This document shows positions 9,609 through 17,599 of a stretch of DNA of 64,000 nt, one piece after another (the stretch's first letter is position 1; the number at the start of each line of letters is the position of its first letter). Source of the stretch: Asticcacaulis sp. (GTDB lineage Bacteria; Pseudomonadota; Alphaproteobacteria; Caulobacterales; Caulobacteraceae); assembly GCA_024707255.1 (NCBI GenBank), contig JANQAC010000001.1:2108001-2172000 (forward strand), written 5' to 3'. Under the pieces are notes generated by a model, which was not told the origin of the DNA, ran no database searches, and worked only from the letters and a program-made list of their open reading frames with translations. Position numbers and translations under genes: made by a program.

Positions 9609-10534
9609 GCGGGGAGGCGGACCTAAATTGCCGCAGGTGTCCATCGAAGCCAGTTTCGATGATCGCACGGTGGATATCGATATCGATCAGATCATCATGA
9701 CAAAGGTTCTGGACCCGAAAGTTTTCAAAAGCCATAAATATAAGCAGATAGTCGCTTCCACCCGCGCGGTCGGTATTATCGAGCCGCCGGCGGTTTTCGT
9801 CCGCTGCCGGCATGGCCGGGCGCTATTTTTTGAGGGACGGACATCTTCGCCTTCATGCTCTGAAAGAACTCGGCGAGCAAACCGTGACCTGCCTTGTTGC
9901 GTCAGACGACGAAAGCTTCACCTATAACAAACACATCAATCGCATTGCGCCGATCCAGGAACATAAGATGATCCGACGGGCCATCGAGCGCGGAGTATCG
10001 GAAGAAAAGTTAGCTGAAGCCCTGAATCTCGATGTTCGGCGCATTATTGAAAAGCGGGACATGCTTGAAGGCATTTGCCCGGAAGCCGTTGAGCTGCTGA
10101 AAGACCAGTTCATTGCCCCTAAGACCTTCCCTGTTCTGAGGAAAATGAAACCTGTCAGGCAGATTGAGGCAGTGACCCTGATGAACGACGCAGGCGTCTA
10201 TACAAAGTCCTATGCAATGGCACTTCTGGCTGCCACGCCCAAGGCTCAGCTTGTCCATCCGGAGCGGCCAAAGAAAATTAAGGGCCTGGACGAGGACCAG
10301 ATGGGCCGCATGGAAACGGAGATGGACAGCCTTCAACGGGAATACCGGCTGATTGAGGACAGCTACGGAAAGGATGTTCTTCATCTCACCCTTGCGAAGG
10401 GCTATCTCGGAACCCTGCTTAACAACGCACGCATCGTCCGGTATCTTTCGCAACACCAGCCGGAAATCCTGCGGCAGTTTCAGCAGGTGGCGGACATGAC
10501 AAGCCTGAAGCCATCCGCAGACGACCAGGCCTGA
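9598..10534 (+). CDS. ParB/RepB-like partition protein 2 (frameshifted)
   Basis: The frame from ATG 9598 (MASKRGGGPKLPQVSI...IIEPPAVFV) leaves homology near 9820, while a frame one base ahead continues as GRYFLRDGHLRLHALKELG and runs to 10534. Removing one base in the GGG at about 9818-9820 gives one protein of about 311 residues with the RepB N-terminal domain and the plasmid_RepB C-terminal domain. GHLRLHAL is the family's G-H-x-R-x-x-A motif. It overlaps the preceding RepB gene by 11 bases. It looks like a sequence error or recent mutation, since both halves remain well conserved. Confidence 0.75.
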
Positions 10535-10721
10535 CCCGTATTCGGTCCGTAATCAGACGATTCTTTAGAAGGTGATTTTCCGAAAATCCCTGCTCGGCAA
10601 CGCGAATCGACCGACAACTAATTCGATAGACAACCTGTTTCTTCGGCCTTAAGTTGGCTTTGCGTTTCTTTCGCAATTCCGGGGCGGTTAGTAACAAGTC
10701 AAGGCAATAAGGAGTGTTGCC

Positions 10722-11468
10722 ATGCCAATACCCCAGTCAGGGCACTATTTCGAAGACTTTGTCGAGTTGACCGGTAGCGTGCATTCGCGTGAGCATTTGT
10801 TCGAGATCTTCACCCGAGTCATGATGTTCCATGGTTTCGACCGTCTCAACTTCTCAATAAGGCACGATGACGATATAGCTGAACGTGACCAAGGCTTTGG
10901 CATCATAAGCACTTACCCGACAGAATGGCAGGCGCACTATAACGACCGGGATCTGGCAAGAATCGATCCCGTTCTGCGGTGCGCTTCGAGCAGCTTCAGG
11001 CCGTTCAGATGGCGCGATCTCGAAAGGCGGATGCCGCTATCAGACAGGCAAGTCAGATTTCTCGGTCAGGCGGAAGCGGCGGGCCTTCGTAACGGCGTTG
11101 GCATCCCATTTAGTGGCCCAAGGATGCAAATCGCAGGCGTCGCCCTGGCAACGTCATCGTCGGGGACTGGCCACCTGAAAAATCTCGATCTTCTGGCGGC
11201 GTTCTGCAACCAGTTCTACGTGGCATTCAAGCGCCTGGCCGGCCGGCAGCACATACTGCAACCGGCCCTGAGCACACTGTCCCTGCGTGAGGCTGAAATT
11301 CTGGTCTGGATCGCCAGAGGTCGCACGGACGATCAGATCGCCTTGCTGCTGGATATCAGCGTCAATACAGTCGATTTTCATGTTCGCAATATATTTCGGA
11401 AACTTGACGTCAATTCACGGGTAGCGGCGGTCGCTATAGCGATGAGTTTTGGTATGATTGAACTCTGA
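10722..11468 (+). CDS. luxR: LuxR/TraR-family quorum-sensing regulator
   Basis: 248 residues; ATG 10722 has AAGGAG 8 bases upstream. The N-terminal autoinducer-binding domain (about 15-165) includes FDRLNFSI, ISTYPTEWQAHYNDRDLARIDPV and PFRWRDL, with the conserved Trp/Tyr/Asp pocket residues. The C-terminal LuxR-type HTH (about 185-245) reads LSLREAEILVWIARGRTDDQIA...VDFHVRNIFRKL. It probably binds an acyl-homoserine lactone made by the adjacent LuxI and activates the operon behind the palindrome at 11469. A 15-base palindrome (GATTTTC-C-GAAAATC, 10574-10588) sits in the 187-base leader and could be another regulator's site. Confidence 0.93.
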   Translation: MPIPQSGHYFEDFVELTGSVHSREHLFEIFTRVMMFHGFDRLNFSIRHDDDIAERDQGFGIISTYPTEWQAHYNDRDLARIDPVLRCASSSFRPFRWRDLERRMPLSDRQVRFLGQAEAAGLRNGVGIPFSGPRMQIAGVALATSSSGTGHLKNLDLLAAFCNQFYVAFKRLAGRQHILQPALSTLSLREAEILVWIARGRTDDQIALLLDISVNTVDFHVRNIFRKLDVNSRVAAVAIAMSFGMIEL

Positions 11469-11488
11469 CACTACGCTTTCGCGTAGTG
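11469..11488. promoter_or_regulatory. lux/tra-box-like palindrome upstream of luxI
   Basis: CACTACGCTTTCGCGTAGTG is a perfect 8+4+8 inverted repeat. It begins right after the luxR stop and ends 54 bases before the luxI start. Size and place fit a LuxR-type operator for positive feedback on luxI. It could also work as a luxR transcription terminator hairpin, but no T-run follows. Confidence 0.65.
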
Positions 11489-11542
11489 GTATATGGTTAA
11501 TTTTTCTGATGATCTTGTATCTCCAGTGCAGGGGACCATCAG

Positions 11543-12175
11543 ATGCTTAAAGCCATATCCTACAAAGATATAACGAAACACGGCAGCTTATTCATCAGTC
11601 AGTTTCAGCTCCGGCACCGGGAATTTATCGAACGTCAGCAATACGACGTCAAAACGCTCGACGGCATGGAGTTCGACGAATACGACACGCTCGCATCGGT
11701 CTACCTCGTCTACTCCGAGGATGGAAAGGCCGTTCTCGGGAGCAGCCGCCTGACGCCAATCAGCTACGGATGTATGCTTGCTGATCATTTTGCCGAGCTG
11801 GTCGATGACAGGACCATTTTCGACGCTGAAAACGTGTGGGAAGGAACCCGGTTCTGTATTGACCGGCGCCTGCCCGCCGAGAAAAGGCTGAACATCTGTC
11901 ATCATATCTGTGCTGGCTATCTGGAATACGGCCTGGCTCATGGCATCGACAGGATCATCGGCCTGATGCCGACTCTTATTCTTCGGTCAGTCTTCGAGCG
12001 ATCGGGTATTCATCTTGACCGGCTGGGCGCCGCCAGGCAAATCGGTGCGCACTCGAAGATACAGGCAGCGTCCATCCCGGTAAGGACGGAACAACTGGAC
12101 GGAATTTTCAGAGCCACGGGTATGTCCCGGAGCCTCCAGCCTTTGGTTACGGTGGAGAGTAGGGATGTCGCATAG
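11543..12175 (+). CDS. luxI: LuxI-family acyl-homoserine lactone synthase
   Basis: 210 residues; AGGGGA precedes ATG 11543. It has LuxI signatures: LRHREFIERQQYDV near residue 25 with the conserved Arg/Phe, EFDEYDTLASVYLV, GSSRLTP with the catalytic-pocket Arg, and WEGTRFCID matching the E-x-x-R region. It makes an acyl-homoserine lactone from S-adenosylmethionine and an acyl carrier; the acyl chain cannot be predicted. It heads a run luxI, 81-residue ORF, DUF6499/DUF2285, ABC exporter with overlaps or short gaps, so these genes are probably co-induced by quorum. The C-terminus (about 180-210) is longer than in minimal LuxI proteins. Confidence 0.92.
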   Translation: MLKAISYKDITKHGSLFISQFQLRHREFIERQQYDVKTLDGMEFDEYDTLASVYLVYSEDGKAVLGSSRLTPISYGCMLADHFAELVDDRTIFDAENVWEGTRFCIDRRLPAEKRLNICHHICAGYLEYGLAHGIDRIIGLMPTLILRSVFERSGIHLDRLGAARQIGAHSKIQAASIPVRTEQLDGIFRATGMSRSLQPLVTVESRDVA

Positions 12176-12410
12176 ACCCAATGGCGCGGGACCGGAGACG
12201 GCAAATATTTCGGCTGACCGTGACCTGGCGACGGAGCAGGCAATCGATGCGCTGGACTATCTACGCATCCAGATGCGCCGCGCCGGGCTGCCGGATTGTG
12301 CGGATGTCCTGGATGAGGCCTTTGTCATGTGCCTGCGGGCCTATGTGGCCCACAAGCGTGCCGCTCTCGCCCGTTCGCCGGAGGGAGCGTTGGCTGAGAC
12401 CATCAATTAG
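12165..12410 (+). CDS. Small hypothetical protein in the quorum-sensing operon
   Basis: 81 residues, overlapping the end of luxI by 11 bases, which suggests coupled translation. It is mostly helical by composition (LATEQAIDALDYLRIQMRRAGLP, DVLDEAFVMCLRAYVAHKRAALA) with no signal peptide. I do not recognise a family. Its position between luxI and the DUF6499/DUF2285 gene suggests a role in transfer regulation, for example as a modulator of LuxR (inference only). Confidence 0.6.
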   Translation: MSHRPNGAGPETANISADRDLATEQAIDALDYLRIQMRRAGLPDCADVLDEAFVMCLRAYVAHKRAALARSPEGALAETIN

Positions 12411-12436
12411 GTGTCCGGTATTGGCCGGGCGCGCAG

Positions 12437-13347
12437 GTGATTGCGCACGAGCAGCCAATACAGGCAACCGGGAATGAGTGGCGTTGGTACGAAGCGGGCA
12501 GAATGCCTGCGGGAGATTGCGGGATGGGCCGAGAGCGATACAGGTCAGAAAGACCTGAAGAGTGTTGGCGGGACAACGCCCATTACGAGAACCTGATCAT
12601 GTCTGACCGGAGGCACTGGGCCTGGCTATGGCTAAAGCGGAACCACAATTTTCAGATCGAGGCTTCCGCGATTGCCGCGGCGGCCAGGTGGCAACCCGTC
12701 GGGCAAGACGGCAGCCTCCTGATCGGTCAGGGTTTGAACGACCTTTTTCTCACGGGGTATTTGTACATGCTGACGGCTTGGGCGAAGAGCGTCAGGATGA
12801 GAGGATTTTCTGGCAATCGGACGTGGACCCGTCTGTTGTGATTGTCGATGCCGAACCGATACCCTCACAGCACGAGGATGCTTTTGACATCGCCCATTTC
12901 TACGGACAGGCGGACGTTCTGACCGACTCCACGGGCCGGGAATTCTTGCTACTCACCGACGGCGCGCGCCACATCCAGCTTGAGATCAGGTCGGGAAGTG
13001 TCGTCGCCGGCCCGGTTCAGCTTCATTACGACATTGCGGGCTTCGTGAAAATGGAGGCGAAGGTCGGCACGCTTTTGAGACTGAATGCTCTCCGCCGCCT
13101 GGGGCGCATTCCGAATGCGCTGTGTCCGCAGGAAACGGGCGCGCGAAAATGGGCGAAAGCGCTTCAGGCCTATGATGGCATGGTGGCGGGCGCGAGCCAT
13201 AGGGAGATCGCCGCGGTGATTTTCTCTCCGAAGCTTGTCGCCGATGAATGGAACGGACGATCCGATTTTCTCCGGCTTCGCGTTCAACGTTTGTTGCGTT
13301 ACGGCCGCGATATGGTGGCCGGCGGGTATCGAAAGCTGCTGAATTAA
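12437..13347 (+). CDS. DUF6499-DUF2285 transfer activator, FseA-like, split between two frames
   Basis: The first frame (12437..12841) holds a DUF6499-like motif, ECWRDNAHYENLI...HWAWLWLKRN. The second frame (open from 12628 to 13347) holds DUF2285: IFWQSDVDPSVVIVDAEP, LRLNALRRLGRIP, LQAYDGMVAGASHREIAAVIF and LRLRVQRLLRYGRDMVAGGYRKLL. In ICEMlSymR7A two TraR-activated genes of exactly these domains, behind traI, are fused by a programmed +1 ribosomal frameshift (tRNA-Phe slipping UUU to UUC) to give FseA, activator of the excisionase gene. Here the frames differ by -1, so either a different slip is used or a base is missing, for example in the T5 run at 12744. The start may be 12437 or ATG 12524. 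Confidence 0.75.
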
Positions 13348-13348
13348 G

Positions 13349-15088
13349 ATGTCAGCACGGACCGTTATAGCCGAGCTGTTACGACGGATGGCAAGTGCCA
13401 CGGCAGGCGTCAGGCGCGATGTCTTTGCAGGCATATGTCTCGAAGCGATGGAGATCGTGCTTTCAACAGGCAGCCCGTGGCTACTAAAGGTACTGGTGGA
13501 CACGCTGGCTGAAGGTGGCGTCAGCGGTTTTCGTCTTGCGGCCCTCGTGCTGCTGTTCGTCCTGACATGGGCCGGCGCGAGCATTATGACAATGTGGCGA
13601 ATGGTATATTCTTCGCGGGTCATCGACGCCCTGACGCAGCAACTGGCCGTCGGCGCGATTCAGTCCCGGCTGCCTGAGGCAGCGAGTGCCCGTGATGGAG
13701 ACAGCGGAAGGCTGCTTGGTCTGATCGAACGGCTGCCGTACAGCCTTCAGGTCGTCGTGGATGGCCTTATCTGGCGCACCCTGCCATTGCTGATCCAGCT
13801 TGTTGCCAGTCTTGCCGTGATTGCAGCGCTGATCCCCTTCCACTATGCGGCCATTCTGGCGGCGGTCCTTGCTGGATTCATTGCTGTGACCTGGCTGGGC
13901 GCGATCCGGCATGAGCGGAACGCCGGATCGGCGAATGCGGCCGCGGGTGCCGTTTCTCATCTCGTCGGAGACGTTGTGCGTAACGCACGCCGCGTTGTTC
14001 TGAACGGCGCGCTACCTATTGAAATCGCTGCCATCACCGCACAATTCGGGGCGAAGCGTCAGGCCACCGAGCGGATGATGCGTTCGCTGGTTATGACTTC
14101 GGCGTTCCAGTACGGCGTTGTCGGCCTCGGTCTGCTTCTGCTGCTGACATTGGGCGGTGTCGATGTACTGAACCATCGGATGACGATCGGTGATTTTGTA
14201 TTGTTGCAGGCATATGCCTTTCGGCTCGCCCTTCCCCTCAGCGGTCTGGGTTTCACTCTCAGCCAGGCAGCGGTTTCGGTAGCCAACACCGCCGACGTTC
14301 TTGATCTCGCCCAGTCAGCGGACGAACCGGCAACGGCGCCACTTCCGGTCAAGGCGCCGGCTGGCATAACGTTGCGAAACGTCAGCTTTACCTACGGCCC
14401 AGGTCTGCCCGGCATCGAGGGTATCAGCGTCGATATCATACCCGGTTCGTTTATCGTGATTGTCGGCGCCAATGGATCAGGCAAATCAACTCTGGCTCAG
14501 CTTATGGCCGGCATTCTGGAGCCCGGCGCAGGCGAAGTCCTTATCAATGGCCAGGATATGAGCACAATACGACGGGCTGACCGCCATCGGCACATCCTGT
14601 ATGTCCCGCAGTTTATAGGCCTGTTCAACCGAACTTTAGGCGAAAACGCCCAGTATCCGCCTTCGGTCCAGAGCCAAGCCGATCTGGCCTCCCTGCTGAC
14701 CGAATGGCGCTTTCATGAGGCCGGGCGGCAGGTCGACTTTAGCGCTTCGGTGGGGGAGCAAGGGGAGCGGCTTTCCGGTGGACAGGTACAGAAGCTGGAA
14801 CTGGCCCGGTTGGTGGGCGTCAAGGTGCCGGCAATTATACTGGACGAAAGCACGTCGGCACTTGATACGGGCAGTGAAGCCGCTGCCATTAGCTCGTTGA
14901 GGGCGGCCCACGGGTGTAGTTCGACGTTGCTTATTATCACCCATGAGCTGAACTTGGCGGAGTCGGCTGACGAAGTCCTCTTCATGTCAGCGGGGAGGCT
15001 TTTGGGCCATGGGGGGCATTCGGAACTGCTGTCGATATTACCCGAATATGCTGACCTTTGGAGCGACCAACAATTTGGAGCCGAATAA
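13349..15088 (+). CDS. ABC exporter, fused permease and ATPase (McjD-sized)
   Basis: 579 residues, starting two bases after the DUF2285 stop and so part of the quorum operon. An N-terminal six-helix exporter domain covers about 20-310. The nucleotide-binding domain (about 330-575) has Walker A GANGSGKST, signature ERLSGGQVQK, Walker B AIILDES and an H-loop ITHE. No C39 peptidase domain is present. The length equals that of McjD-type lasso-peptide exporters, and a lasso locus lies 11 kb downstream. Astexin-type loci usually lack such an exporter, so the link is an inference. Other small-molecule or peptide substrates are equally possible. Confidence 0.85.
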   Translation: MSARTVIAELLRRMASATAGVRRDVFAGICLEAMEIVLSTGSPWLLKVLVDTLAEGGVSGFRLAALVLLFVLTWAGASIMTMWRMVYSSRVIDALTQQLAVGAIQSRLPEAASARDGDSGRLLGLIERLPYSLQVVVDGLIWRTLPLLIQLVASLAVIAALIPFHYAAILAAVLAGFIAVTWLGAIRHERNAGSANAAAGAVSHLVGDVVRNARRVVLNGALPIEIAAITAQFGAKRQATERMMRSLVMTSAFQYGVVGLGLLLLLTLGGVDVLNHRMTIGDFVLLQAYAFRLALPLSGLGFTLSQAAVSVANTADVLDLAQSADEPATAPLPVKAPAGITLRNVSFTYGPGLPGIEGISVDIIPGSFIVIVGANGSGKSTLAQLMAGILEPGAGEVLINGQDMSTIRRADRHRHILYVPQFIGLFNRTLGENAQYPPSVQSQADLASLLTEWRFHEAGRQVDFSASVGEQGERLSGGQVQKLELARLVGVKVPAIILDESTSALDTGSEAAAISSLRAAHGCSSTLLIITHELNLAESADEVLFMSAGRLLGHGGHSELLSILPEYADLWSDQQFGAE

Positions 15089-15159
15089 CTAACCGGGGCA
15101 GCCGGCGCACTCTAAAAATTAATCTTCGGGCGATTGGTGAATCGACGTAAGATTGACCT

Positions 15160-15831
15160 ATGATGCAAACAATTCTGACTATCGGGTCGCTTATCGGCAC
15201 CCTTGCCACCGCAGTGGCCACGTTCTTTCTCTGGCGAGTAACCGGAATACTGGCCGTTGAGACTAAACGGATGGCGGATGCAGCGGCGCAGCCATTGGTC
15301 GTAGCGAACCTGATCCCAAACCAATGGGCACTGAATCACATTGATCTTATCGTGGAGAATACGGGGAACGCTACTGCGTTCGACATCGAGCTAAAATTCG
15401 ACCCTCCACTTGAGAACGGAGAGGTTCGTTCATCCGACAGACCGATACCGCTACAAAACATCAGTATTTTGAAGCCGGGACAATCTCTTAGTAGCTACTT
15501 GGCCGAATTTGAAATCTATAAAGGTAAGAGCTTTAAGGTCGACGTAACTTGGAAAGTTAAACCGGTGGGTGAAGAACGCCAATTGCTGTCCTACACCTTT
15601 AATATGGCAGATTATGAGGGAATAACCAGATTAGGTTCAGCAAGCCCAACTATTCAGATTGCCGAAGAGATCAAACATATCAGGGAAGATTGGAAAAAAG
15701 TCGCGAATGGGCAGGGGAAGCTTAAAGCGGACGTTTATTCATCCTATGATCGGCAACGGGAGCGTGAGCAGAACGAAGAACGTTACCGTGAAATCCGAGA
15801 GCGCAATCAGACAAACAGCAGTTCCGACTAA
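15160..15831 (+). CDS. Membrane-anchored hypothetical protein
   Basis: 223 residues. Residues 4-27 form one hydrophobic helix (TILTIGSLIGTLATAVATFFLW). It is followed by a short linker and a beta-rich segment (ANLIPNQWALNHIDLIVENTG...FDIELKF) that resembles a small Ig-like fold. The C-terminus is a charged helix rich in Glu, Arg and Gln. No family is recognised beyond this common architecture of hypothetical proteins. It stands alone between the quorum operon and the XRE genes and may be a cargo gene. ATG 15160 and ATG 15163 are both possible starts. Confidence 0.6.
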   Translation: MMQTILTIGSLIGTLATAVATFFLWRVTGILAVETKRMADAAAQPLVVANLIPNQWALNHIDLIVENTGNATAFDIELKFDPPLENGEVRSSDRPIPLQNISILKPGQSLSSYLAEFEIYKGKSFKVDVTWKVKPVGEERQLLSYTFNMADYEGITRLGSASPTIQIAEEIKHIREDWKKVANGQGKLKADVYSSYDRQREREQNEERYREIRERNQTNSSSD

Positions 15832-15840
15832 GCCAGTTAA

Positions 15841-16122
15841 TTATATCAAATCTTTTTTTGACCTGGTGCTCTTAATTTTTACCGGACCCGCAGTAATTTT
15901 CGATGGAACGTTGGCAACGGAAAACAGTTCGCCAACTTCAGTTCCTAAAGCTGCTGCCAGCAAATAAAGAAGGACGGCAGTGGGGTTTCGACGACCACCT
16001 TCAACCCCACTTATATAAGATTGGTCTACGATCTCTACGCGCAATGCCAACTCCTCTTGTGATAGGCCAACTGCTTTACGCAGGCGCTTCACATTCCAGC
16101 CAATTAGCGATTGCACATCCAT
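15841..16122 (-). CDS. XRE-family transcriptional regulator 1
   Basis: 93 residues starting MDVQSLIGWNVKRLRKAVG. It has a complete Cro/C1-type HTH (LSQEELALRVEIVDQSYISGVEGGRRNP) and a short C-terminal tail ending KSTRSKKDLI. It is a close paralogue of the gene at 16249; the two align end to end, including the tail motif GPV-K/R-I-K/N-STRS. It probably represses its own promoter and may bind the motif shared upstream of both genes. The pair sits divergently from the HTH-sigma gene and so is well placed to control the lasso regulon. Confidence 0.88.
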   Translation of the reverse strand: MDVQSLIGWNVKRLRKAVGLSQEELALRVEIVDQSYISGVEGGRRNPTAVLLYLLAAALGTEVGELFSVANVPSKITAGPVKIKSTRSKKDLI

Positions 16123-16164
16123 AAGACTAGCAAGTGGATTTGCACTTGCTTCGCCACGTACTTG

Positions 16165-16176
16165 AGTGCATATTTG
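16165..16176. promoter_or_regulatory. Operator-like motif upstream of XRE gene 1
   Basis: AGTGCATATTTG lies about 43 bases upstream of the first XRE start. The identical 12-mer lies upstream of the second XRE gene (16573-16584). Conservation in otherwise divergent leaders suggests a shared repressor half-site or core promoter element. Confidence 0.45.
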
Positions 16177-16248
16177 GTGCTATTAGGCAATTTAACCAAG
16201 CCTGTCGCGCCAATAGTTTTTCGGCAACATCGGTCTTGGCAAAAATGG

Positions 16249-16530
16249 TTAGACCTCACGTACTCCAGAACGGGTACTGTTTATTCTGACGGGACCCTCT
16301 ACAATTTTGGGAGGCGCATCGGTAATCGAAAATAGCTCGCCCACCTGTACATCAAGTGCGCGCGCCAGCAGGACTAAAGTTACGGCTGTTGGGTTTCTTC
16401 TACCTCGTTCGAGGCCGCTTACGTAACCTTGACCAATTATTTCGGTGCGCAGTGCCAATTCTTCTTGGGATAGCCTTCGGGCCAACCTAAGCCGACTTAA
16501 ATTCCATCCAATGAGCTTCTGCACATCCAT
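16249..16530 (-). CDS. XRE-family transcriptional regulator 2
   Basis: 93 residues from ATG 16530, chosen because MDVQKLIGWN aligns with the start of the paralogue at 15841; the frame is open to 16569. The HTH is LSQEELALRTEIIGQGYVSGLERGRRNP. The tail GPVRINSTRS matches the paralogue. It probably arose by tandem duplication. Its promoter region contains the palindrome TGCACTCAAGTGCA (16565-16578) and faces the divergent HTH-sigma gene, so it may repress both. Confidence 0.88.
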   Translation of the reverse strand: MDVQKLIGWNLSRLRLARRLSQEELALRTEIIGQGYVSGLERGRRNPTAVTLVLLARALDVQVGELFSITDAPPKIVEGPVRINSTRSGVREV

Positions 16531-16564
16531 AGATGTAGCAACGCCAATTGGCTGAAAGTAACCA

Positions 16565-16578
16565 TGCACTCAAGTGCA
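16565..16578. promoter_or_regulatory. Palindromic operator between XRE 2 and the sigma gene
   Basis: TGCACT-CA-AGTGCA is a perfect inverted repeat, 35 bases upstream of XRE 2 and 100 bases upstream of the preferred sigma start. It overlaps the motif AGTGCATATTTG shared with XRE 1. It is a good candidate site for the XRE proteins or for the HTH of the sigma fusion itself. Confidence 0.55.
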
Positions 16579-16677
16579 TATTTGTGTTCTAAACCCCCTT
16601 ATCTCCTTCTAAATGAGCATCGTTTTATTCAATGCTGGCAATGCAACCAATTACCATTCCGGGACTTCGAACTCCTT

Positions 16678-17523
16678 ATGAGTGATCGCAAAACATTTGA
16701 TGCCGCACCGTTGCAGACCGACGAGGAAATTAATGTCTTTATTGGCCAGCGAATGAAATGTCGTCGCGAGTATCTTCAAATGTCACGCGAGGCTGTAGGC
16801 CTTTGTATGGGGCTAAATGCGGAGGAGATCGAAGCGTTTGAAAAAGGAACTGCGCCTATTGAAGCAGTTCAGATTAGAAATATCGCGAAAGCGCTGGGCG
16901 TCAAAATCCACGAACTATTTGGCCATCATACTCTTGCCCCTTTGCCCGAAAGCAGAGCATGGATACGCGATGTTGAGCGTTGGTTCGGTGTCAACCTGTC
17001 GCCATACGAACGGGACTTCCTCGGTCTGGCCCGTCGTCTGACCGGCGACATCGATAGTGCCCGTGATCTGGTCCACGACGCTTATGCCCGCATTCTATCC
17101 GGTAACACCTGGACGACGCTTACCCATCCACGCGCCTACGTTATGCGCGCCGTCTATAATCTGGGTTTGAATAAGCTCCGCAATGCCCGCGTTGTCCCGA
17201 TGCAGCAATATGCCAAGACCGAGACGGTAAGTTATGCTGATCTCTCTCCGGATCAGTTTCATGTACTGTCAGGGCGTCAGGAAATTGATCTGCTGATGAG
17301 CGCCATTTCGCAGTTGCCGCCGCAGTGCCGGAAGGTCGTCATCATGCGCAGGATCGACGAACTGCGGCCGCGAGATATCGCTCAGAAGCTGGGTATCAGT
17401 CTGTCGACCGTCGAAAAACATCTGGCGCGGGGAATGGTACTGCTGGCCGACTATCTCGATGCAAGCCGGCCGAAACAGACAGACCTGTCGTCAAATACAG
17501 CCGAAGCCACAAAGCCGGAATAG
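16678..17523 (+). CDS. XRE-HTH / ECF sigma-70 factor fusion
   Basis: 281 residues from ATG 16678; the frame opens at 16564, but that start lies inside the operator palindrome. Residues 15-75 form a Cro/C1-like HTH (NVFIGQRMKCRREYLQMSREAVG...EIEAFEKG...IAKALGVKIHELF). Residues about 110-265 are a FecI-type ECF sigma: region 2 with DSARDLVHDAYARI and HPRAYVMRAVYNL, region 4 with LPPQCRKVVIMRRI...IAQKLGISLSTVEKHLARG. FecR and a TonB receptor follow, so it should direct polymerase to the receptor/isopeptidase promoter. Canonical FecI proteins lack an N-terminal HTH of this type; the fusion suggests promoter-specific docking or self-repression. Confidence 0.85.
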   Translation: MSDRKTFDAAPLQTDEEINVFIGQRMKCRREYLQMSREAVGLCMGLNAEEIEAFEKGTAPIEAVQIRNIAKALGVKIHELFGHHTLAPLPESRAWIRDVERWFGVNLSPYERDFLGLARRLTGDIDSARDLVHDAYARILSGNTWTTLTHPRAYVMRAVYNLGLNKLRNARVVPMQQYAKTETVSYADLSPDQFHVLSGRQEIDLLMSAISQLPPQCRKVVIMRRIDELRPRDIAQKLGISLSTVEKHLARGMVLLADYLDASRPKQTDLSSNTAEATKPE

Positions 17524-17599
17524 ACGGTATTTGCAATTTGTCCTATGCTCTCCCTTTAGTTGAGAGTCCCTTGGGCTGCTTTTCAGGACCGGTTACGGC

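Noticed and set aside
12949..13623. 224-codon minus-strand open frame
   Set aside because: Antisense to DUF2285 and the exporter start; no recognisable domain or ribosome binding site.
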